A stretch of 10,311 nt of DNA, from positions 1 to 10,311 of the forward strand of contig JBHOQX010000059.1 in the NCBI GenBank assembly GCA_042408595.1, read 5' to 3'. Below, piece by piece: positions 1 to 6,119 of the stretch; the first letter of the stretch is position 1, and every line of letters begins with the position of its first letter. The stretch comes from JBHOQX01 sp042408595 (GTDB lineage: Bacteria; Chloroflexota; Chloroflexia; Chloroflexales; Roseiflexaceae). The position numbers were made by a program, and so were the translations under genes. Under the pieces are notes generated by a model, which was not told where the DNA came from, ran no database searches, and was given only the letters and a program-made list of their open reading frames with translations.

Positions 1-437
1 GTTTCCACCAGGCCTCTGAGCGCAGCGATCACGTCATCGGCGTGTCTCTCGATGCGATCCTCCACGTCGTTCCACCGTTCGGAATGGTCACCCAGGGAGA
101 TCGCAGGTGCAGGCGCGAGAGCCGGCCGGTGGCGTGGGGGCAACCGCTCGAGCGCACAATCTGCGGCCGTATCCTTCGAGCGAATGACGCCCGTCGCGGC
201 CGTGCTCCAGATACGAGCGAGCGTCAGGATCACGTTACGTGTGTCCATATTGAGTTCGCTCCGAAGTTTGTCGATGTCGCTCACCATTGCGCGGATCAGG
301 TGGTCGTGCGGGACGGGGGTCGAATATCGCGCCGTGCGCCGCCCGCTTGACGGGTAGCGCCCCCAACCCACCCGCCGGCCACAAGCGGCGGCTTCGAGCG
401 CCCGAGCCGGCAGGGCGGGGAAGCTCCGCTCCTGCAT
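1..437 (-). pseudogene. AadA-like aminoglycoside nucleotidyltransferase, C-terminal fragment (runs off left edge)
   Basis: Reading the minus strand from about position 320 down to 1 gives an uninterrupted frame containing the stretch TRNVILTLARIW followed by TGVIRSKDTAADCALERLP. This matches the helical C-terminal domain of AadA-type aminoglycoside 3''-adenylyltransferases (DUF4111), in which RNVLLTLARIW and RSKDAAADW are characteristic. The family transfers AMP from ATP to streptomycin or spectinomycin. The N-terminal nucleotidyltransferase domain, with its GS motif and metal-binding aspartates, is absent. Upstream of about 320 the frame stays open to an ATG at 435-437 but encodes GC-rich, low-complexity sequence (MQERSFPALPARALEAAAC) unlike the family. 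This suggests a 5'-truncated gene fused to non-coding sequence, probably not a functional enzyme. The C-terminus lies beyond the window. The permease ends 33 bases upstream on the same strand, so read-through transcription is possible. The family call is fairly sure; the pseudogene status is inferred from the missing domain. Confidence 0.68.
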
Positions 438-469
438 CACCGTGCCAGCCTGTCATTGTGCCACCCCAG
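321..469. other. GC-rich spacer with imperfect hairpin after the ABC permease
   Basis: This stretch separates the permease stop from the AadA-like fragment. On the minus strand it contains an imperfect inverted repeat, CCCTGCCGGC pairing with GCCGGCGGG across a loop of about 26 bases, but no T-run follows, so it is not a convincing intrinsic terminator. The long plus-strand reading frame that crosses it is a shadow of the permease. It may be an intergenic repeat into which the AadA gene was truncated; nothing else is visible. Confidence 0.3.
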
Positions 470-1918
470 TCACCCGCCGTACAGCCCGCGCACAATCACC
501 GGCGTGACGAAGCCCTCTACCAGTGCGCCAGCCGCGAACAGCGGCAGGCAGACCAGCAGCCAGACTTTGAGAAACTGCGCCAGCGACCAAAGGATGTTCT
601 GGCCGACGGTGAAGCCGCGCGGCGGCGACATGAGCGACGCGCCGACGCGGATGCCCAGCGCCGCACAGAGGATCGCCGCCGGCAGCTCCAGCAGCCCGTG
701 CGGCACGACATACGCCAGCACAAACTGCAGCGGGCTGCCTGCGCCGAGCGCCAGCCAGCTTCCCTGCAGCGCCGCAGCAATATAGCCGATCTGGGCGAAA
801 GCAACCGCCGGGACCAGAAACGCGAGCGTGCCGAAGACAAACAGCGACAGCAGGCCGGAGAGCAGCGAGACGCGCACATTGTGCAACAGAACGGTAAGCG
901 CCAGGCGTTGCCCCGGCGGCGCCGAGCCGCCGACCCCCGCTACCAGCTCGTCGAGCGGTGGCACGCGGGCGTGTTGGCCGAGGTAGCCGCCGAAGAGCAG
1001 CCCGGCCAGCCCGGCCAGCAGTGCCAACAGGAGCGGCAGGCGCAGCTCGCGCAGCAGCGCCGGGAACTCCTGCCGATAGAAGCGGCACGGCGCAAACGGC
1101 AGCCCGGCGTACGCCTCAGGCGGCACGCCCGCCGGGCGGTACTCGCGGAAGAAGCGCCCGAAGGTTTGCCCCACCCGGCGCAGGCTCAACTGCTCGTGCT
1201 CGCGCGACAGAATCTCCTCGCGATTGAACGCGCCCATGCCGGTGCGCACCAGCGCCGCGGCGACCGCCGCCAGCAGCGCCAGCATCAGCCAGAGCACGCG
1301 CCACGCCCCGCCGATCATCAGCACCGCCTGCACCTGGATCAACGCGGCAGTCGGCAACAGCACAAAGCTTGCAAGCAGGTTGGCCGCACGGATGCTGGTG
1401 GTGTGGCTGGAGATGATCACCGCGCCGGCGACCATCACCACCGCCAGCGCACCGATCAGCAGCAGGATCAGCACCAGGTAGTCCAGCCGCAGCCCCTCGT
1501 GGAACAGCGCCGGGCGAAAGACGCGCAGCGCCGACGCGTAGACCGTGATCGCCGCGTAGGACGAGAGGAGCGGCGGCAGCAGCGATGACACGAGCTTGCC
1601 GAGGTAGAGCTGCTCGTCGCTGATCGGCATCGCCAGCAGCGCCTCCAGGCTGTTGCGCTCCCGCTCGCCGACGAATGCTTCTAACGCCGTGATCAGCGAG
1701 AACGACGCCGGGATGAACCCGACCAGCAGCATGGCGAACGGGATCAGCCGCACCACCGAGCCACGGTCGCCGATGAACGAGATGGCCACGTTCGCCGCGG
1801 CGACGATCAGCAGCGGGAAGGCGAATACCAGGATGCCCATCGGCACGAGGATCCGCCAGTCCGTGAGCGTATCGTTCACTTCGCGGCGGATGATCGTCAG
1901 AATCGGTGATGAGCGCAT
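470..1918 (-). CDS. ABC-2 type transporter permease fused to a SpoIIM-like (DUF95) membrane domain
   Basis: This is a membrane protein of 482 residues. The N-terminal half looks like an ABC-2/NatB-type exporter permease: a cytoplasmic start (SPILTIIRREVNDTLTDWR), a first membrane segment at about 23-48, and at about 79-109 the typical signature ALEAFVGERERNSLEALLAMP followed by a GK pair before the next helices. Hydrophobic segments continue at about 147-170, 180-200 and 208-225. The C-terminal part, about 295-478, matches the SpoIIM/DUF95 integral membrane family, with HNVRVSLLSG at 346-355 and the hallmark PHGLLELPA at 406-414. It would form the channel for the ATPase encoded just upstream on the same strand. 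The substrate is unknown. The start at 1916-1918 is the first ATG of the frame; the only Shine-Dalgarno-like sequence, AAGGA, lies some 15 bases upstream, so translation initiation may be weak. The gap to the ATPase gene is 240 bases and is largely occupied by repeat E1. The fusion could instead be an alternative long ABC-2 permease in which the SpoIIM likeness reflects shared ancestry. Confidence 0.88.
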   Translation of the reverse strand: MRSSPILTIIRREVNDTLTDWRILVPMGILVFAFPLLIVAAANVAISFIGDRGSVVRLIPFAMLLVGFIPASFSLITALEAFVGERERNSLEALLAMPISDEQLYLGKLVSSLLPPLLSSYAAITVYASALRVFRPALFHEGLRLDYLVLILLLIGALAVVMVAGAVIISSHTTSIRAANLLASFVLLPTAALIQVQAVLMIGGAWRVLWLMLALLAAVAAALVRTGMGAFNREEILSREHEQLSLRRVGQTFGRFFREYRPAGVPPEAYAGLPFAPCRFYRQEFPALLRELRLPLLLALLAGLAGLLFGGYLGQHARVPPLDELVAGVGGSAPPGQRLALTVLLHNVRVSLLSGLLSLFVFGTLAFLVPAVAFAQIGYIAAALQGSWLALGAGSPLQFVLAYVVPHGLLELPAAILCAALGIRVGASLMSPPRGFTVGQNILWSLAQFLKVWLLVCLPLFAAGALVEGFVTPVIVRGLYGG

Positions 1919-1972
1919 CGAACTGCCGTGTTATCCTTCATGCGCAATGGATCCTGGCGGGGGATGGAAACA

Positions 1973-2160
1973 GACGAAAGACGGAGGACGAAAGTAAGCT
2001 TTTCTAACGAGTACGCGTTCAACATAGAGCGATCTCGCGTGAATTGTCGTGTCGCCTTCAGGCGGCGTCCGCGTACCGCCTGAAGGTGGCACGACGTTGA
2101 GCTTTACGAATCAGATAGGACTGCTATTGCATGGTCGACTTTGGTCCGTCGTCCGTCGTC
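1973..2160. repeat. Heptamer-armed palindromic repeat, copy E1 (between ABC ATPase and permease)
   Basis: The left arm is three 7-mers, GACGAAA GACGGAG GACGAAA, at 1973-1993. The right arm is the inverted form, CGTCGTC twice, at 2147-2160, preceded by GGTC. The core of about 150 bases (1994-2143) is longer than in other copies and carries a strong 20-base hairpin of its own. The first part of the core, 1987-2026, is homologous to the core of copy E6 in opposite orientation, including an exact 15-base match, ACGAGTACGCGTTCA, at 2007-2021. The right arm touches the stop codon of the ATPase gene, whose TGA uses the first two bases of the inverted array. The copy splits the two-gene ABC operon. 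Confidence 0.75.
2046..2095 (+). repeat. 20-bp inverted repeat (hairpin) inside copy E1
   Basis: The arms GTCGTGTCGCCTTCAGGCGG (2046-2065) and CCGCCTGAAGGTGGCACGAC (2076-2095) are inverted copies differing at two positions, separated by a 10-base loop. In a plus-strand RNA both differences become G-U pairs, so all 20 positions pair; in a minus-strand RNA they are A-C mismatches. No T-run follows on either strand, so this is not an ordinary rho-independent terminator. It could be a REP-like element, or an attenuating structure between the ATPase and permease genes. Confidence 0.7.
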
Positions 2161-3076
2161 AATGCTGCTCGGCGACGATCCGCAGATAAACCTGCTCCAG
2201 CGACCGCTGCTCCTCCTCCAGCGCGACCACGGGCACACCGCACTCGACCAGCCGCACGACGATCTGGGGGTTCAGGCGCTCTGGCGCGGCGCAGCGGTAG
2301 CACGCCCAGTCGGGGCCGGCGGCTTCGACGCGCGCCAGCTCGCCGAGCAGCGCCGGCAGCGCGTCGTGCGGGCGGGCTAAGCGCAGCCGCCACACCGGCT
2401 CGCCCAGGAGCTGCCGCGTCAGCTCGGCGCGTGTGCCCTGGGCCAGGATGCGTCCCCCGCCGATGATCACGATCCGGTCAGCCAGTTCCTCAGCCTCAGC
2501 CAGGTTGTGCGTCGTCAGCAGGATGGTCCGGCGGGCGTTGCGCAGCTCCAGCATCGCGTCGCGCACCGTGCGGGCGCTCTGCGGGTCCATGGCCGTCGTC
2601 GGCTCGTCCAGGTAGAGGACGGGCGGGTCGTGGATCAGCGCGCGGATCAGCGCGACCTTCTGCTTCATGCCTTTCGAGTAGCTGTCGAGCCGGCGCTCGC
2701 GCGCATGCCACAGGCCAAAGCGATGCAACAGCTCCGTGCTGCGCCGGTCGCAGTCGGCGGGGGCCATGCCTTGCAACTGACCAAAGAAGCGCAGGTAGTC
2801 GAGCGGCTGCATGCGGCCGTACAGGCCGGGGAACTCGGTGAGCAGGCCGACGACGCGACGCACCTCGCGGGGGGTGTCGACGACGTCGTACCCGGCGACC
2901 CGGGCGCGGCCGCGGCTAGGCCGCAGGATGGCCGCCAGCATGCGGACGGTCGTCGTCTTGCCGGCGCCGTTCGGCCCGAGCAGCGCCACCACCTCGCCCG
3001 CGCCGACCGCGAGCGTCATCCCGCGCACGGCGTCGAACGCACCGAAGGATTTATGCAGGTCGCAGGCTTCGATCAT
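2159..3076 (-). CDS. ABC transporter ATP-binding protein (ABC-2 exporter, NatA/DrrA/CcmA-type)
   Basis: This is a 305-residue ATPase that would power the permease encoded downstream. It shows a Walker A motif GPNGAGKTT at 34-42, an ABC signature in the degenerate exporter form YSKGMKQK at 133-140, Walker B VLYLDEP at 153-159 with the catalytic glutamate, a D-loop TAMDP, and the switch histidine in TTHN at 190. At the Q-loop position the sequence reads LLTEFPGLYGRM, with glutamate where many ABC ATPases have glutamine, as is common in the NatA/DrrA group. After about residue 225 there is a C-terminal extension of about 80 residues typical of ABC-2 exporters of drugs, sodium or lipids. The ATG at 3074-3076 gives the family-typical start MIEACDLHKSFG and follows GGGAAAGG closely. 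It is transcribed divergently from the helicase. The stop codon abuts repeat E1, so the last codons end where the element begins. The substrate cannot be inferred. Confidence 0.93.
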   Translation of the reverse strand: MIEACDLHKSFGAFDAVRGMTLAVGAGEVVALLGPNGAGKTTTVRMLAAILRPSRGRARVAGYDVVDTPREVRRVVGLLTEFPGLYGRMQPLDYLRFFGQLQGMAPADCDRRSTELLHRFGLWHARERRLDSYSKGMKQKVALIRALIHDPPVLYLDEPTTAMDPQSARTVRDAMLELRNARRTILLTTHNLAEAEELADRIVIIGGGRILAQGTRAELTRQLLGEPVWRLRLARPHDALPALLGELARVEAAGPDWACYRCAAPERLNPQIVVRLVECGVPVVALEEEQRSLEQVYLRIVAEQH

Positions 3077-3103
3077 GGCCTTTCCCAGGGCACTTCACCA
3101 AAT

Positions 3104-3133
3104 AGTATACCCGCCGCACCCGGCCCCCGGCAA
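3104..3133 (-). promoter_or_regulatory. Candidate sigma-70-type promoter of the ABC operon
   Basis: On the minus strand, TTGCCG (3128-3133) and TATACT (3104-3109) are separated by 18 bases. The predicted transcription start, near 3097, would leave a leader of about 20 bases that includes the GGGAAAGG ribosome-binding site. The match is by eye only. Confidence 0.5.
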
Positions 3134-3165
3134 TGGCAAAAGGTTGCGGTTTGGCAGCTTTTACC

Positions 3166-3259
3166 GACCAACAACCAAGGACCAGCGACGAAAGCCAGCT
3201 ATACCGATGCGCGCACCCGCCATCTCCCGGACAGCCCACGTTGGGGTGGGTCGTTGGTC
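3166..3259. repeat. Heptamer-armed palindromic repeat, copy E2 (divergent promoter region)
   Basis: The left arm has four 7-mers, GACCAAC AACCAAG GACCAGC GACGAAA, at 3166-3193. The right arm has inverted units GTGGGTC and GTTGGTC at 3246-3259, preceded by a degenerate GTTGGGG. The core is about 50 bases. The left arm ends in GACGAAAG, as in copies E1 and E3, and is followed by CCAGCT, similar to TAAGCT in E1. The dominant unit is the variant GACCAAC, so this copy is a diverged or separate subtype. Its last unit overlaps the presumed -35 region of the helicase promoter. Confidence 0.55.
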
Positions 3260-3284
3260 ACGCCCCGCACTTCTGTGCTACAAT
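3254..3284 (+). promoter_or_regulatory. Candidate extended -10 promoter of the helicase gene (leaderless transcript likely)
   Basis: TACAAT at 3279-3284 is preceded by TGC, forming an extended -10 element. A weak -35, TTGGTC (3254-3259), lies 19 bases upstream. The -10 box ends only eight bases before the ATG at 3293, so transcription would start within one or two bases of the start codon. No Shine-Dalgarno sequence is present, which fits a leaderless mRNA. Confidence 0.5.
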
Positions 3285-3292
3285 ACTCGGCC

Positions 3293-6061
3293 ATGAGCCA
3301 GACTGCCCCCCCCGCCGACCTGCTGCGCCAGCTTCCGGGGGCTGCCGCGCGCATCCTCCACGCCGAGCCGTTGCCGCCGCGCCCACCGCGCTACGCCGAC
3401 GGCGACCCGGGGCTGCCCGCCCCGCTGCGCGCCGCGCTCGCCGCCCGCGGCATCGAGCGCCTTTACACCCACCAGGCCGCCGCGCTCGAAGCCGCCCGCG
3501 CCGGGGCGCACCTCGGCATCGTCACCGCCACCGCCAGCGGTAAGACGCTCTGCTACCAATTGCCGGTGCTGGAGCGGCTACTGGCCGACCCCGCCGACCG
3601 GACGCTGCTGCTGTTCCCGACCAAGGCTCTGGCGCAGGACCAGTTGCGCTCCCTGGAGGGGCTGCTGGCGGCGCTGGCGGACGAACGACAAACGACGAAC
3701 GACGAAAGTAGCGCGAAGGAACAGGATGGCCGTGCCGCTCACCGTCCTTCGTCCTCCGTCCTTCGTCCTTCGTCGTTGACGGCGGCGACGCTGGACGGCG
3801 ACACGCCATCGCGGGCGCGCGAGCGGGTGCGGGCCGCGGCGCAGATCGTCCTGTCGAACCCGGATATGCTGCACCGCACCGTGCTGCCCGACCACCGGCG
3901 CTGGGCCGGGTGGCTGGCGCGGCTGCGCTTTGTAGTGCTGGACGAGGCGCATATCTACCGCGGCGTCTTCGGCACGCACGTCGCCCTGATCATGCGCCGG
4001 CTCCAGCGGCTCTGCGCCTACTACGGCGGTGCGCCGCAGTTCATCTGCTGCTCGGCCACCAGCGCCAACCCCGAGGAGCACCTGGCCGCGCTGGTTGGCG
4101 CGCCGGTCACGGTGCTCGCCGACGACGGTGCGCCCCAAGGCCGGCGCACGTTCGTGTTCTGGAATCCACCGTTGATCGAGGACGGAAGACGGCGGGCGGC
4201 GGACGACAGCACCCCCGGCTATGACGAGGAGCTCTCCGGGCGGCACGGCCGGCGTTCGCCATCGGCCGTTCGCCCGTCGTCGAATGCCAGCGGCGCCCGC
4301 CGCAGCACGAATGTCGAGGCGGCCCAGGTCTTCGCCGCGCTGGTGCGTGCCGGCGTGAAGACGCTGGCCTTCGCCCGCTCGCGCCGCAGCGCCGAGCTGA
4401 TGCTGCGCTATGCGCGCGAGGCGCTGGAGACCGCCGGCGAGCAGCCATCGCCCACCTTTGTTCGCCCTTCGCCCGTGGCCCTTCGCCCTTCGGCGGTAGC
4501 GGCCTACCGCGCCGGCTACCGCGCCGACGACCGGCGGGCGCTGGAGCAGGCGTTCCTGCGCGGCGAGATCCGCGGCCTGGTGAGCACCAACGCCCTGGAG
4601 CTGGGGGTGGACATCGGCGGGGTGGATGCCGTGGTGATCGCCGGCTACCCCGGCACGGTCGCCAGCACCTGGCAGCAGGCCGGGCGCGCCGGGCGCAGCC
4701 AGGGCAGCAGCCTGGCGGTGCTTGTGGCTCAGAGCGACCCGCTCGACCAGTTCTACATGCGCCACCCGGCGCAGTTCTTCGCCCGGCCCCACGAGCAGGC
4801 GCGTGTGGCGCTGCACAACCCGTACATCCTGAGCGACCAGCTCTGCTGCGCGGCCGCCGAATTGCCGCTTTCGGACGCCGATATCGCCTGGTTCGGCAAG
4901 ACGATGCCCGCACTGCGCGACTGGCTGCTGCGCCACGGGCGGCTTCTGCCGACCGAGGACGGCGAGTGCGTCGCCGTGGGCCGGCCGGCGATCCACGTCA
5001 ACATCCGCAGCGCCGACGGCGCGTCCGTCGCCCTGCGGGATGCCGACAGCGGCCATGTCGTCGAACATGTACCGATGACCCGCGCGCCGTTCGAGTTGCA
5101 CCCCGGCGCGGTCTACCTGCACCAGGGCGACACGCTGCTGGTCGAGCGGCTGAACGGCTCCGAGGCCATCGCCCGGCGCGCGACGCTCGACTATTACACT
5201 CAGACGCGCGATACGACCGAGATCGCCATCGAGCGCGTCATCTCGCAGCGCGAGAGCGGCCCGGCGACCGTCTGCCACGGCATCGTCACCGTAACGCGCC
5301 AGGTGACCGGGTATGTCCGCAAGCAGCACCGCAGCGAGGCGGTGCTGAGCGAGCACGACCTCCTGCTTCCGCCGCAGTCCTTCCGCACCCAGGCGGTCTG
5401 GTGGACGGTACCAGAGGCGCTGGCCGCCGCGCTTCTGCGGGCCGGCGCGGATTTGCCCGGCGCGCTGCACGCGATGGAACACGCCGGGATCGGCCTGCTG
5501 CCGCTCTTCGCCCAGTGCGACCGCTGGGACATCGGCGGGCTCTCGACGGCGCTGCACGAGGGGACGGGCCTGGCGACGATCTTCGTCTACGACGGCGTGC
5601 CGGGCGGCGTCGGCATCGCCGAGGTCGGCTTCCAGCAGGCCGAGGCGTGGTGGCGCGCCACGGCAGACCTGCTGCGCGACTGCCCCTGCGCCGACGGCTG
5701 CCCGTCGTGCGTGCAGTCGCCGAAATGCGGCAGCGGCAACCAGCCGCTGGACAAGGACGGCGCGCGGCTGCTGGCCGAGGCGCTGCTCGGCGCGCCGCCC
5801 CTGGCGAACGGACGCGCCAGCCTGGCGAAGCCGCAGCACCGCACGGCCGACCAGCTCACGGCGCTGCTGGCCGATCTGGCCGGCCGGCTGGAGCGGGCCC
5901 GCGCCGAGGTTGGGGTGCGCCGCGGCGCGCTGCTGGCGGCGCTGCGCTACCGGCTGGCGAGCGAGCGCGCCGGCCCGCTACGCGACGATCCCGCCGCGCT
6001 CGAGGCGCTGGATGTGATCGAGGCGGCGGCGGGGGAGTTGGATGGCCGCCGGGCGCGATAA
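3293..6061 (+). CDS. DEAD/DEAH-box helicase with C-terminal DUF1998/MZB domain (MrfA/YprA family)
   Basis: This is a 922-residue superfamily 2 helicase. RecA domain 1 has a Q-motif region (YTHQAAALEAA, about 58-68), motif I TATASGKT at 78-85, motif Ia FPTKALAQDQ, motif II VLDEAHIYRGVFGTHV with DEAH at 217-220, and motif III CSATS at 253-257. RecA domain 2 has motif IV TLAFARSRRSAE, motif V STNALELGVDIGG (431-443) and motif VI QQAGRAGR (461-468). Near the C-terminus, CPCADGCPSCVQSPKCG contains cysteines 797, 799, 803, 806 and 812, the zinc-binding MZB signature of Bacillus MrfA, which acts in excision repair of mitomycin damage, and of the related Hrq1 helicases. The frame is open upstream to 2507, but the ATG at 3293 begins the family-like sequence and sits just behind a promoter. 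MrfA-type proteins are usually about 750 residues; part of the extra length comes from three repeat-derived inserts at about residues 130-161, 297-330 and 385-401, all outside the helicase motifs. No MrfB exonuclease gene is adjacent. The exact role is inferred from family. Confidence 0.93.
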   Translation: MSQTAPPADLLRQLPGAAARILHAEPLPPRPPRYADGDPGLPAPLRAALAARGIERLYTHQAAALEAARAGAHLGIVTATASGKTLCYQLPVLERLLADPADRTLLLFPTKALAQDQLRSLEGLLAALADERQTTNDESSAKEQDGRAAHRPSSSVLRPSSLTAATLDGDTPSRARERVRAAAQIVLSNPDMLHRTVLPDHRRWAGWLARLRFVVLDEAHIYRGVFGTHVALIMRRLQRLCAYYGGAPQFICCSATSANPEEHLAALVGAPVTVLADDGAPQGRRTFVFWNPPLIEDGRRRAADDSTPGYDEELSGRHGRRSPSAVRPSSNASGARRSTNVEAAQVFAALVRAGVKTLAFARSRRSAELMLRYAREALETAGEQPSPTFVRPSPVALRPSAVAAYRAGYRADDRRALEQAFLRGEIRGLVSTNALELGVDIGGVDAVVIAGYPGTVASTWQQAGRAGRSQGSSLAVLVAQSDPLDQFYMRHPAQFFARPHEQARVALHNPYILSDQLCCAAAELPLSDADIAWFGKTMPALRDWLLRHGRLLPTEDGECVAVGRPAIHVNIRSADGASVALRDADSGHVVEHVPMTRAPFELHPGAVYLHQGDTLLVERLNGSEAIARRATLDYYTQTRDTTEIAIERVISQRESGPATVCHGIVTVTRQVTGYVRKQHRSEAVLSEHDLLLPPQSFRTQAVWWTVPEALAAALLRAGADLPGALHAMEHAGIGLLPLFAQCDRWDIGGLSTALHEGTGLATIFVYDGVPGGVGIAEVGFQQAEAWWRATADLLRDCPCADGCPSCVQSPKCGSGNQPLDKDGARLLAEALLGAPPLANGRASLAKPQHRTADQLTALLADLAGRLERARAEVGVRRGALLAALRYRLASERAGPLRDDPAALEALDVIEAAAGELDGRRAR
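3680..3774. repeat. Heptamer-armed palindromic repeat, copy E3, translated inside the helicase
   Basis: The left arm is GACGAAC GACAAAC GACGAAC GACGAAA at 3680-3707. The right arm is CTTCGTC CTCCGTC CTTCGTC CTTCGTC at 3747-3774, an inverted set. The core of about 35 bases starts GTAGCG and ends GCTCAC. It encodes helicase residues of about 130-161 (ERQTTNDESSAKEQDG then HRPSSSVLRPSS), a hydrophilic insert between motif Ia and the TAATLDGDTP stretch of the first RecA domain. The reading frame stays open throughout. Confidence 0.8.
4181..4281. repeat. Heptamer-armed palindromic repeat, copy E4, translated inside the helicase
   Basis: The left arm is GACGGAA GACGGCG GGCGGCG GACGACA at 4181-4208. 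The right arm is GTTCGCC ATCGGCC GTTCGCC CGTCGTC at 4254-4281, which is the inverted form. The core of 45 bases equals the length of the E6 core, though I see no clear core similarity. It encodes about residues 297-330, an arginine- and serine-rich linker between the two RecA domains. The units are more GC-rich than in E3, suggesting drift toward the host base composition or an older insertion. Confidence 0.65.
4447..4495. repeat. Single-arm heptamer array, copy E5, translated inside the helicase
   Basis: Seven consecutive 7-mers (ATCGCCC ACCTTTG TTCGCCC TTCGCCC GTGGCCC TTCGCCC TTCGGCG) form a tandem array in the same orientation as the right arms of E3 and E4. No left arm is seen. It encodes about residues 385-401, with the 7-residue period PSPTFVR PSPVALR, between motif IV and the AAYRAGY segment of RecA domain 2. 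Confidence 0.65.
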
Positions 6062-6119
6062 TGGAATATCTACCACCTCACGCTTACCGTCAAGAATTAA
6101 CGTATGTAACGAGCTTTCT

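Noticed and set aside
1..357. Plus-strand frames of about 100 codons at the left edge
   Set aside because: They are antisense to the AadA-like C-terminal domain and have no recognisable features.
287..1588. Plus-strand open frame of 433 codons
   Set aside because: It lies antisense to the ABC permease, is extremely rich in Q, R and A, and has no domain. The opposite strand carries clear membrane-protein signatures.
2046..2095. Rho-independent terminator
   Set aside because: The stem is strong, but no T-run follows on either strand, and it lies between two genes expected to be co-transcribed.
2507..3292. N-terminal extension of the helicase frame by 262 codons
   Set aside because: It would run antisense through the ABC ATPase and across its promoter; the helicase homology and a promoter point to the ATG at 3293.
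3578..5839. Minus-strand open frame of 753 codons
   Set aside because: It is a GC-driven shadow of the helicase gene, whose motifs are unmistakable on the plus strand.
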